Notes under the pieces: model-generated | What the model saw: only the letters and a program-made list of their open reading frames with translations | Database searches by the model: none | Told to the model about the DNA's origin: nothing | From: Ignavibacteriales bacterium | GTDB lineage: Bacteria > Bacteroidota > Ignavibacteria > Tepidaquicellales > Tepidaquicellaceae | Reading direction: 5' to 3' | DNA: 64,000 nt | NCBI GenBank assembly: GCA_020635255.1 | Contig: JACKAC010000002.1 | Span: 868,001-932,000 of the forward strand | Translations under genes and position numbers: made by a program | Shown: positions 1 through 8,081 of the stretch, one piece after another | Layout of the letters: every line of letters starts with the position of its first letter | How positions within the stretch are numbered: the stretch's first letter is position 1

Positions 1-269
1 GCATACCGGATGATTACGGTTTAAGGGTAGGTGTGAAGGGCGGCGGATGCTCGGGATTGAGCTACACGCTTGGATTTGACGCGGAGAGCAGGACAGGTGA
101 TCACGTGAAGGAAATAGACGGCGTAAAGCTGTTTGTGGACATGAAAAGCTTTTTATATCTGACAGGGACAGAAGTTGATTTTAGTGACGGATTGATGGGA
201 AGGGGATTTGTATTTAATAATCCCAACGCAAAGAAGACTTGCGGTTGCGGAAGCTCGTTTGGTGTGTAA
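1..269 (+). CDS. Iron-sulfur cluster assembly/insertion protein (IscA/ErpA/SufA type), 5' end missing
   Basis: The window opens inside this gene: the frame is open from base 3 and reads IPDDYGLRVGVKGGGCSGLSY, the start of the conserved core of A-type Fe-S carrier proteins. The three conserved cysteines are visible, one in GGGCSG and two in the C-terminal CGCGSS motif; in this family they bind an Fe-S cluster or iron for delivery to apoproteins. About 20 N-terminal residues lie outside the window. The GTG at 33 is not the true start, because family homology continues upstream of it. Which paralog this is (IscA, SufA or ErpA) cannot be told from the fragment. Confidence 0.9.
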   Translation, partial: IPDDYGLRVGVKGGGCSGLSYTLGFDAESRTGDHVKEIDGVKLFVDMKSFLYLTGTEVDFSDGLMGRGFVFNNPNAKKTCGCGSSFGV

Positions 270-285
270 TTGGTTGTTAAAACAA

Positions 286-305
286 ACTTATTTGGCAAAA
301 TAAGT
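286..305 (+). terminator. Hairpin after the Fe-S carrier gene, possible weak terminator
   Basis: An 8-bp perfect stem (ACTTATTT / AAATAAGT) with a GGCA loop lies 17 bases after the stop codon. It is AT-rich and not followed by a clear T run, so it is only a weak terminator candidate. Confidence 0.3.
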
Positions 306-442
306 AAGGGTTTCATCTCATAAGATCATTTCTCCGGGGGTTATTATTTACATTTTATGACTTAACTTTTTATGCGCATTTTCATAAACTGCTTAAGTTA
401 AATAAATTAACTCATCCTTCTATAATCTTTAAAGTTGTAAAA

Positions 443-997
443 TTGCACAAAAGACTCAGTTATCTTCTAATAATAATAACGTCAGTACTTGTTCTTTCAT
501 GCGGGGATGGTGAGAAGAAACCGGATACGATAAACGGTGAAGGCTTTCAGTGGAAAGAGAACATTAGCATAGCTGATATTCCGGATACTCCATTAAAGGG
601 AATGCTCAGGGGTAAGGAGATCAATTTCGAATACATAAACTTCGAGCAATGGAGGGGGAGCGGAGACAATGTATTTAATTTCGGAAGTAAAAAACCGGAA
701 CAGAACTGCGGGTACGTAGAGAATGACGAGGCATTTCACCTCATGAGGAAATCCGGTGAAATAACAACCGGTGAAGTATTAAAATCGAATTTTAGCTCGA
801 CCCTCGATGGTTACTTCGGGGATTTTCATTATAACAAGGATGGGGAGATAGAGAAAGTAAGCGTCGAATGGAACTGCGCTCTTGTAATTACAGAGATGAA
901 TGACAGTCTCGTAAAGGGAAAGATAGCAATGTGCTTTAATAGTCCCTACAAGAGCTGGATAGCAGGAACATTCGAAGCATTAAGGTGTTACAATTAA
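443..997 (+). CDS. Hypothetical lipoprotein, 184 aa
   Basis: The N-terminus (KRLSYLLIIITSVLVLSCGDG) is a lipoprotein signal peptide with the lipobox cysteine near residue 20, so the protein is probably membrane-anchored outside the cytoplasm. I do not recognise the mature part, which contains several cysteines (NCGYVEN, WNCALVI, AMCFNS, LRCYN) that could form disulfides. The start is a TTG; no ATG or GTG occurs in frame between it and the signal peptide, and the Shine-Dalgarno signal is poor. A second lipoprotein gene follows 21 bp downstream, so the two are probably co-transcribed. Function unknown. Confidence 0.75.
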   Translation: MHKRLSYLLIIITSVLVLSCGDGEKKPDTINGEGFQWKENISIADIPDTPLKGMLRGKEINFEYINFEQWRGSGDNVFNFGSKKPEQNCGYVENDEAFHLMRKSGEITTGEVLKSNFSSTLDGYFGDFHYNKDGEIEKVSVEWNCALVITEMNDSLVKGKIAMCFNSPYKSWIAGTFEALRCYN

Positions 998-1018
998 CTT
1001 AAATCTAAAGGGAGTTTT

Positions 1019-1519
1019 ATGGGGAAGAGTTTAAGTGTAATTTTAATGCTTGGTACTTTCATTTTTTTCTGTGCCTGCGGTAACAATAAAAAGGACACGG
1101 AAAACAAGGACAGCACCAAGACCACACAGACCGAAACCAAAGATCAAACCACCGACGGAAACACTTCAGGTGATAAACGTGAGGGTGAAACCAAGACCGA
1201 CCAGTTGGACATGGAAAAGGGTTTGCCTGCCGATTTTCCATCGGACGTACCCCAGCCACCGGATTCAAAAGTAATAGGATCGCTATCCTCGAGCGAGGGC
1301 ACGAATGTATCATTTGAAAGTCCTAAGACCACGCAAGAAATAGCCGATTTTTATAAGACAGAACTGGAAAAAGCAGGTTATAAGATCAAGCCGGACGGAG
1401 AGGCTGTCAGCGAGAGCAACGCTATAATAGACTGGGCAAAAGGAGAAAAGATCGTCAGCCTGGTAGCTGTGAGGGATAATACAAAAAATACCTGCTCGGT
1501 AGTTATTACATACAGATAG
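1019..1519 (+). CDS. Hypothetical lipoprotein, 166 aa, low-complexity linker plus C-terminal domain
   Basis: It begins with a lipoprotein signal peptide (hydrophobic stretch ending FFCACGNN), then a Lys/Thr/Asp/Glu-rich low-complexity linker (roughly residues 24-66). A compact C-terminal domain follows, starting GLPADFPSDVPQPP and containing a segment (EIADFYKTELEKAGYKI) typical of small secreted domains of unknown function in lipoproteins. A good ribosome-binding site (AAAGGGAG) lies just before the ATG. It follows another lipoprotein gene by 21 bp. The linker suggests the domain is held away from the membrane. Function unknown. Confidence 0.8.
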   Translation: MGKSLSVILMLGTFIFFCACGNNKKDTENKDSTKTTQTETKDQTTDGNTSGDKREGETKTDQLDMEKGLPADFPSDVPQPPDSKVIGSLSSSEGTNVSFESPKTTQEIADFYKTELEKAGYKIKPDGEAVSESNAIIDWAKGEKIVSLVAVRDNTKNTCSVVITYR

Positions 1520-1595
1520 AGTTTAAAGATAACCGATACAAACTTTCGGGTAAAATATTACAGTGTTTTATTTTACACGAAAGTTTTTTTTATTT

Positions 1596-2591
1596 ATGGC
1601 AAAATCTATAGACCCCGGTAATATAAAGAATATACTGATCAGCAGGACAGACAGGATTGGTGACGTTGTGCTTACGTTGCCACTTGTGTCCGAATGCAAA
1701 AGGAATTTCAGGAATGCCAAAATATGGTTCCTGGTATCGGAGTATATACGCGACCTGATAGAAGGTTACCCGGATGTGGATGAACTTGTTTTCAAGGAGT
1801 CGTTTAATTCTGGAGGAGATCTCAGGCAATTTTTTAAAAGTGCCGGGATAGACCTTATAATCCACGCTTATCCCAGACCGGACATTTCTCTTGCGGCATT
1901 CAGAGCGGGTATAGAAAACAGGGTAGGTACTTCCTCAAGATGGTACTCATTTGCTTACAATCATAGAGTAGCACAGCACAGGAGTGAGTGTAAACAGAGC
2001 GAAATGGATTATAACCTGGATTTACTTGAGAGTATTATAGACGAGACGGATTACACAAAGATATTCAAGTTTAAATACACAGGCGATGAAAAGCTAAAAC
2101 TATTCGAAAAGCTGAAGACGGAAGGCTTATATACGGGAGATAAGTATGTTATAATTCATCCGGGGAGCGGAGGATCGGCAAAAGACCTGCCTTTAGAGAA
2201 ATTCAAAGAGATAGATGAGGGGATAGTGAAATTATACCCGGACTATAAAATAGTGATAACCGGAACAGAACAGGAAAAGGATATTGCAAAGCAGATCTCG
2301 GGAGACCGTAATTATATAGATCTTACGGGGAAGATTAACCTCCGGGAGCTGATGATATTAATAGACGGCTGTCAGCTTTTTATGTCAAATTCAACGGGAC
2401 CTATACATATAGCTGGCGCATTGAACAAGAAAATAATCGGGTTTTATCCAAATTCCAGACCCATAAATGCCACACGCTGGGGTCCTCCGGGTGATAATAA
2501 TTATATATTTACGCCAAAAGACGATTCGGACGAAATGAACAAAATCGAAGTAAATGAAGTTATAGATAAAGTAAAAGATATGTTAAAATAA
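1596..2591 (+). CDS. Glycosyltransferase family 9 (heptosyltransferase-like)
   Basis: A cytoplasmic or peripheral GT9 protein of about 331 aa. The N-terminus reads ILISRTDRIGDVVLTLPL, the classic ADP-heptose:LPS heptosyltransferase opening, and the C-terminal nucleotide-sugar half has HPGSGGSAKDLP and SNSTGPIHIAGAL. Family members add heptose or related sugars to the LPS core. The frame is open further upstream to a GTG at 1563, but that adds a Phe-rich leader (FYFTRKFFLF) foreign to the family, so the ATG at 1596 is preferred. It stands alone, far from the main polysaccharide cluster, which fits a core-LPS role. Sugar specificity cannot be read from sequence. Confidence 0.85.
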   Translation: MAKSIDPGNIKNILISRTDRIGDVVLTLPLVSECKRNFRNAKIWFLVSEYIRDLIEGYPDVDELVFKESFNSGGDLRQFFKSAGIDLIIHAYPRPDISLAAFRAGIENRVGTSSRWYSFAYNHRVAQHRSECKQSEMDYNLDLLESIIDETDYTKIFKFKYTGDEKLKLFEKLKTEGLYTGDKYVIIHPGSGGSAKDLPLEKFKEIDEGIVKLYPDYKIVITGTEQEKDIAKQISGDRNYIDLTGKINLRELMILIDGCQLFMSNSTGPIHIAGALNKKIIGFYPNSRPINATRWGPPGDNNYIFTPKDDSDEMNKIEVNEVIDKVKDMLK

Positions 2592-2648
2592 AATCAGTAA
2601 ATTTGTATAGTAAATATTACAGCATTAGATAAAACGTAAACATATAAA

Positions 2649-3488
2649 ATGAAATTAAAAAATCTTATATCATTTCTATCAATTGTGAGTATTCTGTTCA
2701 TAGCTGGAGGCGTATCGGCTCAGGACACAAATAAAACTCCTGTAACATTCCGCACGATACAGCAGAACGCGTTCACAGCGGGCGAGAAGCTGGAGTTCGA
2801 GATAAACTACGGGTTTATTACCGCGGGACATGCTACTATGGAGATCGCACCAAGCTACGCAAATATTAACGGCAGGGATGCCTACGATATTTCGGTAAGG
2901 ATAAACTCTTCATCGAGCTTCGAATGGGTATATAAGGTGGAAGATCTCTATAAATGTTACATGGACAGAGATGGATTATTCCCATGGAAATTCGAACAGC
3001 ACATTCATGAAGGTAATTTTAAGAAAGATTTTGAAGCGATATTCGATCATGAGAATAAAAAGGTGAAAGCATACACGGGCGAGAACGATCCAAAGAAATT
3101 CGAGGGTGAATATGATATCCCGATGTATGTACATGATATTCTCAGCGCATTTTATTTCGCACGAACAATAGATTACAGCGGAATGAGTGAAGGTTCGACA
3201 ATCAAGCTTGAAAATTTTTACGATGATAAGGTTAACCCGTTAAATGTAAAATATCTCGGTAAAGAAGAAGTAGATGTGCCTGCAGGCGAGTTTAGGTGTA
3301 TCAAAGTAGAACCGATGGTCGTAGAAGGAGGACTTTTTAAAAGTGAAGGAAGTATAATAGTATGGCTGACAGATGATGAAAGGAAAATGCCTGTACTCGT
3401 AAAAACAAAGGTTATTGTAGGTTCGATGGATGTAGAGCTGACCAGCTACACCGGTCTGGCAGGTCCATTAAATTCTAAAATAGATTAG
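2649..3488 (+). CDS. DUF3108 domain-containing exported protein
   Basis: A 279-aa protein with an N-terminal signal peptide (hydrophobic LISFLSIVSILFIAGGVSAQ, cleavage after SAQ). The mature part matches the DUF3108 pattern: an opening FTAGEKLEFEINYGFITAG, a middle segment YKVEDLYKCYMDRDGLFPW, and VDVPAGEFRCIKVEP and DDERKMPVLVKTKV near the end. This is a periplasmic beta-rich family with no defined biochemical role, common in Bacteroidota and Chlorobi. A strong terminator directly follows, so the gene ends its transcript. Confidence 0.85.
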   Translation: MKLKNLISFLSIVSILFIAGGVSAQDTNKTPVTFRTIQQNAFTAGEKLEFEINYGFITAGHATMEIAPSYANINGRDAYDISVRINSSSSFEWVYKVEDLYKCYMDRDGLFPWKFEQHIHEGNFKKDFEAIFDHENKKVKAYTGENDPKKFEGEYDIPMYVHDILSAFYFARTIDYSGMSEGSTIKLENFYDDKVNPLNVKYLGKEEVDVPAGEFRCIKVEPMVVEGGLFKSEGSIIVWLTDDERKMPVLVKTKVIVGSMDVELTSYTGLAGPLNSKID

Positions 3489-3515
3489 ACTTTTATATAA
3501 AAAAATTAGTAAATT

Positions 3516-3546
3516 AAAGCGGTTACGAGTTTAACCGCTTTTTTTA
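3516..3546 (+). terminator. Rho-independent terminator after the DUF3108 gene
   Basis: A 10-bp stem AAAGCGGTTA / TAACCGCTTT with loop CGAGTT runs into a T tract. The T tract ends only about 3 bases before the queE start codon at 3549, so the structure also occupies that gene's upstream region. Confidence 0.85.
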
Positions 3547-3548
3547 TT

Positions 3549-4280
3549 ATGAAGATATCAGAACTATTTTATTCGATCCAGGGAGAGGGGAAAAGGACGG
3601 GTCGCCCGTCTTTTTTTATCAGGACTAATTTTTGCAACCTGCGATGCAAGTTCCCCAGCGGTAACCTGTGTGACACTCCCTACACAAGCTGGAACCCAGA
3701 TAACCAGGACAACAAGGGTGACGTGGGCATAGGCGCGATAACCGAGGAATATAAAAAACTTAAATGCCACGACGTTGTCATAACAGGCGGTGAGCCGACG
3801 ATGTACGCTGAGGAACTACTGGAGCTTTGCAAGAAGCTAAAAGAGATAAACCCCGATGTATATATAACAGTCGAAACGAACGGAACAAACCTGGGGAAAT
3901 TTATCGAGCACGTTCACCTGGTGAGTGTAAGCCCGAAGCTGAGTTCATCCGTACCGTATAATACAGAATACGAAAAAATGCACGAGCAGAACCGCTATAA
4001 TGAGAAAGTGTTGAAGATAATCAACGAATATCACAAGAAAGGACTGGTCGATGTGCAATGGAAGTTCGTCTATACAGGGAGCAAAGATATAAAAGAGATC
4101 AAGGAAATGATGGAGACGATAGGATTTAAACACAAGGATATATTTCTGATGCCGGAAGGAATTTCAAACCTGGACCTGGAGAGACTGAGGGTAAAGACTA
4201 TCGAAGCCTGCAAGGATAATAATTTTAATTATTCAGATAGACTGCATATAGTAGCATGGGGACACAGAAGGGGAGTCTAG
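3549..4280 (+). CDS. queE: 7-carboxy-7-deazaguanine synthase-like radical SAM protein (QueE family)
   Basis: QueE converts 6-carboxytetrahydropterin to 7-carboxy-7-deazaguanine in queuosine/7-deazapurine synthesis, using a [4Fe-4S] cluster and SAM. Seen here: the family N-terminus MKISELFYSIQGEG, a cysteine cluster at C29, C33 and C41, DTPYTSW directly after the third cysteine, the SAM-binding GGEP motif (VITGGEPTMY) and ETNGT. The cysteine spacing is CX3CX7C rather than the usual CX3CX2C. No other queuosine gene is nearby. The start is fixed by homology and sits almost on the upstream terminator. The 3' end overlaps the convergent PAP2 gene by 4 bp. Confidence 0.85.
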   Translation: MKISELFYSIQGEGKRTGRPSFFIRTNFCNLRCKFPSGNLCDTPYTSWNPDNQDNKGDVGIGAITEEYKKLKCHDVVITGGEPTMYAEELLELCKKLKEINPDVYITVETNGTNLGKFIEHVHLVSVSPKLSSSVPYNTEYEKMHEQNRYNEKVLKIINEYHKKGLVDVQWKFVYTGSKDIKEIKEMMETIGFKHKDIFLMPEGISNLDLERLRVKTIEACKDNNFNYSDRLHIVAWGHRRGV

Positions 4281-5098
4281 AAGTTGTAAGTGAAGTTTAA
4301 CGTATTCGTATTTCCTATCGAACCAAATTCAATCCGCATATTTTTCGTTATTTTGCTTTGCTGACCTAGTATGAAATAGTTAAACAGGTCCATTGCGATC
4401 AGACTGCCGAGTGCAACGTACTGGTCGGTCTTATCCGAGCCTATCTCTTTCCTGTCCTTTTGATGAAATATATCCGCTTTAAACTCGATGAGCTCCTTTC
4501 TTAAAGCAAAGACCAATACTGCTGAACCCGTTCCGATCAATGCACCTGTTAAAACGTCGCCGGGATAATGAGCACCTATATAAATACGCCCGAAAGATAC
4601 CGCGAGCGCATGCAGATAGAATCCTGTTATGAGATAAGGATTGTCGGGATAGCGAAGTGTCAGCGACGCGGCAGTATTAAAAGAAACCGTTGCGTGCCCG
4701 GAAGGGAATGAATAGCGATCATTTTCTCTCAGAAAATATTTATCAAAATAAATTCCATCCATAGATTCTACAGGCCGCTTTCTTTTGAAAACATATTTCA
4801 AACCCGCTGTAATTCCAATACCGACACCACTGGATACCGCAAGGAGGTAAGAAGAGTTTTCATCGTAATAGTTATCACTGATCAAAGCTGATGTGTAAAG
4901 GGAAGCCGGTATCAATACCAGGGGGATCGTCACAGGCTTTTCCGTGAGTGCAATTGTGATATCGAGTAATCCTGTCCGGTGTCCGTTTAGAGTACGGAAG
5001 AGGGATTGATCGAAATTTTCATCTGCGTAAGCGGAATCTGTTCCCTGTGCATAGGTAACGGAGCTAAACAGCAGTATGCATAATAGTATTCTCAGCAT
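4277..5098 (-). CDS. PAP2-family phosphatase, exported/membrane
   Basis: A 273-aa type-2 phosphatidic acid phosphatase-like protein. It starts with a signal peptide (MLRILLCILLFSSVTYAQG) and shows all three PAP2 signatures: KRKRPVESM (KX6RP-like), SFPSGHATVSF and GRIYIGAHYPGDV (the RX5HX3D motif). Such enzymes dephosphorylate lipid phosphates such as undecaprenyl pyrophosphate or phosphatidic acid at the outer face of the inner membrane. The presence of a signal peptide and a long non-conserved C-terminal tail is seen in periplasmic or outer-membrane-linked members. It is the last gene of the minus-strand operon, 6 bp after the gamma-synthase gene. Confidence 0.88.
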   Translation of the reverse strand: MLRILLCILLFSSVTYAQGTDSAYADENFDQSLFRTLNGHRTGLLDITIALTEKPVTIPLVLIPASLYTSALISDNYYDENSSYLLAVSSGVGIGITAGLKYVFKRKRPVESMDGIYFDKYFLRENDRYSFPSGHATVSFNTAASLTLRYPDNPYLITGFYLHALAVSFGRIYIGAHYPGDVLTGALIGTGSAVLVFALRKELIEFKADIFHQKDRKEIGSDKTDQYVALGSLIAMDLFNYFILGQQSKITKNMRIEFGSIGNTNTLNFTYNF

Positions 5099-5104
5099 TA
5101 AGCA

Positions 5105-6247
5105 TCAGCCTGCCTTATCTACGGCGTTTTGAATGTCCTCTATTAAATCCTCTTTATCTTCAATACCTACAGATAATCTTACTAGGCCGTCCGTTAAGCC
5201 GAACGATTCACGGACCTCTTTAGGTACGCTGGCATGAGTCATGGACGCCGGATGACAAATAAGTGATTCGACACCGCCGAGGGATTCCGCCAGCTGGAAT
5301 ATTTTAACGTTGTTACAGACAGCGGCTGCGTTTTCCTGCGAACCCATGTCGAGTGAGATAATCCCTCCGAACCCGCGCATTTGTTTCTTTGCGAGTTCAT
5401 ACTGAGGATGTGATTCCAGCCCGGGGTAATATATTTTAGAAATTTTGGAATTGTCTTTTAAAGCGTCCACGATAGCGATGGCGTTGGCATTATGATCGCG
5501 CATACGCTGGGAGAGTGTCTTGGTCGCGCGGAGTATAAGCCAGCAATCGAACGGAGACGGTACAGCGCCGATGGACTTTTGGAAGAAGTAGAATCTTTCC
5601 GCGTAGTCGTCGTTTGATGTAATGAGACATCCGCCGATGACGTCACTGTGTCCGTTGATGTACTTTGTTGTTGAGTGATTTACTATGTCTATACCGAAAT
5701 CGAGCGGGTTCTGGAAGTACGGGCTCATAAATGTATTATCGACACAGGTTATTATCTTCTTTGACTTTGCAAAATCAGCAACTGCCGCGAGGTCGGTTAT
5801 TGCAAGCATGGGATTAGTCGGGGTCTCCATGTATATGAGGCGCGTGTTATCTTTTACTTCTTGCATTATATTTTCTATATCGGAAGTGTCCACATAAGAA
5901 AATTCGATATCATATTGTGTTATTATCTGCTCGTAGAGGCGGTATGTGCCGCCATACATGTTATTGGTGCAGATGATATGGTCACCGGGTTTGAATAAAG
6001 TTATCAGTGCTTGTATTGAAGCCATGCCGGAAGCGAAGCAGAAACCGTGCTTACCGTTTTCGAGGGCAGCGAGATTTCTTTCCAGGGCAAAGCGGGTGGG
6101 GTTAGTTGTGCGTCCGTAGTCGAAGCCTTTTGTCTCACCCAGTTTTTCGTTAGCATAGGTGGAGGTCATAAATATAGGCTCGATGACCGCCCCGGTGGTT
6201 TCCTCGGGCTTTTGCCCGGCATGTATTTGTTTAGTTGAAAATCTCAT
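5105..6247 (-). CDS. Cystathionine gamma-synthase/gamma-lyase (Cys/Met metabolism PLP enzyme)
   Basis: A full-length 380-aa member of the Cys/Met PLP-dependent family. Seen: STYANEKLG and the YGRTTNPTR motif, the PLP stacking region with FASGMASI, the aspartate in TCVDNTFMSPYFQNP, and the PLP-binding lysine K195 in HSTTKYINGHSD. The family includes cystathionine gamma-synthase (MetB), gamma-lyase and O-acetylhomoserine sulfhydrylase; sequence alone does not separate them. It lies 18 bp downstream of cystathionine beta-synthase, so a gamma-lyase role, completing transsulfuration from homocysteine to cysteine, is the simplest reading. Cytoplasmic. Confidence 0.92.
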   Translation of the reverse strand: MRFSTKQIHAGQKPEETTGAVIEPIFMTSTYANEKLGETKGFDYGRTTNPTRFALERNLAALENGKHGFCFASGMASIQALITLFKPGDHIICTNNMYGGTYRLYEQIITQYDIEFSYVDTSDIENIMQEVKDNTRLIYMETPTNPMLAITDLAAVADFAKSKKIITCVDNTFMSPYFQNPLDFGIDIVNHSTTKYINGHSDVIGGCLITSNDDYAERFYFFQKSIGAVPSPFDCWLILRATKTLSQRMRDHNANAIAIVDALKDNSKISKIYYPGLESHPQYELAKKQMRGFGGIISLDMGSQENAAAVCNNVKIFQLAESLGGVESLICHPASMTHASVPKEVRESFGLTDGLVRLSVGIEDKEDLIEDIQNAVDKAG

Positions 6248-6265
6248 TAGTCAAAGTTTAAAATT

Positions 6266-7630
6266 TTAATATCCTGTGAAGTCGAGCACGTCGTACCTGC
6301 TCAGGATACCAACAGGGTTTCCCTGCTCGGTGACGAGCACCGCGTGCTTATCTTTCAACACGTCGAGGGCGTTTCTAAATGCGTCCACTGTCTCGAGGGC
6401 GGGGAGTTTGTCACCCATGACCGAATTTATCTCAGCACCGCCGACAGCGCTGTCATTCATTACTTTGGAAATCACTTCGGCTTCGTTTAGTGAGCCTACA
6501 CAATTACCGTTATCTATTACAGGTACGTTCGAAATGTTGTATTGATTCATCAGTTCGAGCGCTTCATATACTTTTGAGCCGCTTCCTATCGAAACGAGAG
6601 GCGGAACGCCGTTCGTCTCCTTAGTATCGAATACGTCGCCGACATTAAGAGTATCCGGGTTGAGAAGCTTCTTCTCGCGGAGCCATTTTTCGTTGTGGTA
6701 TTTGCTAAGATATCTCTCACCTGTATCACATACGATAAACACAACGATCGCATTTTCATCGAGATCTCGTGCAATCTCTACGGCAGTGTGCGCAATAGTT
6801 CCTGTCGAGCCTCCGCAAAAGATCCCCTCCTCGCGGGAAAGTCTCCTGCACATTTCAACTGAGTCTTTGTCGCTTACATTGTATATCTCGTCTATCCACT
6901 GGAAATTAGCAATAGCGGGGAGACATTCCTGTCCGACACCCTCTATAAGATAGGGAATCGCTTCAGGTATTTTTCCAGTCTCGAGAAATGTTTTATATAT
7001 GGAGCCGTACGGATCAGAACCGATAACTTTTATATCCGGATTTTTTTCTTTCAGATACTTACTTGCTCCGACGATCGTACCTGTTGTGCCAACTCCCGAT
7101 ACAAAGTGTGTGACTTTACCGTCGGTATCATTCCAGATTTCCGGACCGGTGGTATAATAATGCGCGTCACTATTTCCGGGGTTAGAATATTGGTACATAA
7201 AGACGGAATTGGGAATTTCTTTGTTGAGGCGTTTCGCAACGTTAACATAGTTTTCAGGGTCGTCGGGTTTAGCGGTCATAGGCTGAATGACTATTTCCGC
7301 ACCGAGTGCTTTGAGGTAACTGCGTTTTTCTTCGGAGACCTTGGAGGTCATAACGAAGATGCATTTGTAACCTCGAACGGATGCCGCAAGTGCGAGTCCG
7401 ATACCGGTATTACCGCTTGTTGCTTCGATAATAGTACCGCCTGGTTTTAGAGATCCATCCTTTTCTGCCCTGTCAATCATCGAAATACCTATCCTGTCCT
7501 TGATGCTTCCGCCCGGATTTTGGTATTCGACTTTTGCCAGGACGGTTGCCTTAAATCCTTTAGTAATGTTATTGAGCTTGACAAGGGGGGTATTGCCGAT
7601 GAGTTCGGTAATGTTATTGTAATACTTCAT
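6266..7630 (-). CDS. Cystathionine beta-synthase with C-terminal CBS domain pair
   Basis: A 454-aa fold-II PLP enzyme joining serine and homocysteine into cystathionine. The catalytic domain (about residues 1-320) has the PLP lysine K44 in NPGGSIKDRIG, the SGNTGIG loop (72-78) and GVGTTGTIVG for the phosphate. Residues about 340-454 form two CBS motifs (LVSIGSGSKVYEALELM, then ALETVDAFRNALDVL), usually a regulatory Bateman module. There is no N-terminal haem-binding extension as in animals. A cysteine synthase activity cannot be excluded, but the CBS tail and the neighbouring gamma-family gene favour CBS. Operon gene, 15 bp after the GNAT gene. Confidence 0.92.
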   Translation of the reverse strand: MKYYNNITELIGNTPLVKLNNITKGFKATVLAKVEYQNPGGSIKDRIGISMIDRAEKDGSLKPGGTIIEATSGNTGIGLALAASVRGYKCIFVMTSKVSEEKRSYLKALGAEIVIQPMTAKPDDPENYVNVAKRLNKEIPNSVFMYQYSNPGNSDAHYYTTGPEIWNDTDGKVTHFVSGVGTTGTIVGASKYLKEKNPDIKVIGSDPYGSIYKTFLETGKIPEAIPYLIEGVGQECLPAIANFQWIDEIYNVSDKDSVEMCRRLSREEGIFCGGSTGTIAHTAVEIARDLDENAIVVFIVCDTGERYLSKYHNEKWLREKKLLNPDTLNVGDVFDTKETNGVPPLVSIGSGSKVYEALELMNQYNISNVPVIDNGNCVGSLNEAEVISKVMNDSAVGGAEINSVMGDKLPALETVDAFRNALDVLKDKHAVLVTEQGNPVGILSRYDVLDFTGY

Positions 7631-7645
7631 TTTAAAGAGATATAA

Positions 7646-8080
7646 TTAATTTTTAATATTTTTCTTCATCATAAATCTATCAGGGAAGGGGAGAGGCAGA
7701 AAACCGAACTGCTTATAAAGTCCGTGAGCAGTGCGGGTCGCCAGCACCCATTTTTCCATGACACGCAATTCCGGGTGATCCATAATAGCAGTCATCAGGA
7801 ATTTAGAGAGACCTTTTCCCTGGTACTCCTCCATTATGAACAGGTCCGCGATGTAAGCAAAGGTAGTATTATCGGAGATCACGCGGGCAAATCCTGCGAG
7901 TTTCACTTCGTCATAAACGCCGAAGCAAAGTGAATTTTCAATAGAACGGACAACGTTTTCTTTAGCTCTTCCACCGGCCCAGTATGAGCCGGTAAGGAAT
8001 TTATGAATAATGTCGATGTCAAGTTTCGTTTTGTCGGTCGAAATCAAAAAATTATCTTTCCGGACCTCGTACGTTTCCAT
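7646..8080 (-). CDS. GNAT family N-acetyltransferase
   Basis: A short (144 aa) GNAT protein. The acetyl-CoA-binding motif A is seen as IADLFIMEEYQGKGLSKFL, and the C-terminal motif B as GLYKQFGFLPLPFPDRFM. The family transfers acetyl from acetyl-CoA to an amine; the substrate is not predictable. Its start lies one base beyond the lysS stop and it precedes cystathionine beta-synthase by 15 bp, so it is firmly within the minus-strand operon. Cytoplasmic. Confidence 0.88.
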   Translation of the reverse strand: METYEVRKDNFLISTDKTKLDIDIIHKFLTGSYWAGGRAKENVVRSIENSLCFGVYDEVKLAGFARVISDNTTFAYIADLFIMEEYQGKGLSKFLMTAIMDHPELRVMEKWVLATRTAHGLYKQFGFLPLPFPDRFMMKKNIKN

Positions 8081-8081
8081 T

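Noticed and set aside
1563..1595. Upstream GTG start for the first GT9 gene
   Set aside because: It would add a Phe-rich leader not found in the family; the ATG at 1596 fits homology.
7631..7645. SAM or cobalamin riboswitch before the transsulfuration genes
   Set aside because: Only 15-18 bp separate these operon genes, leaving no room for a riboswitch, and none was seen upstream of scpA.
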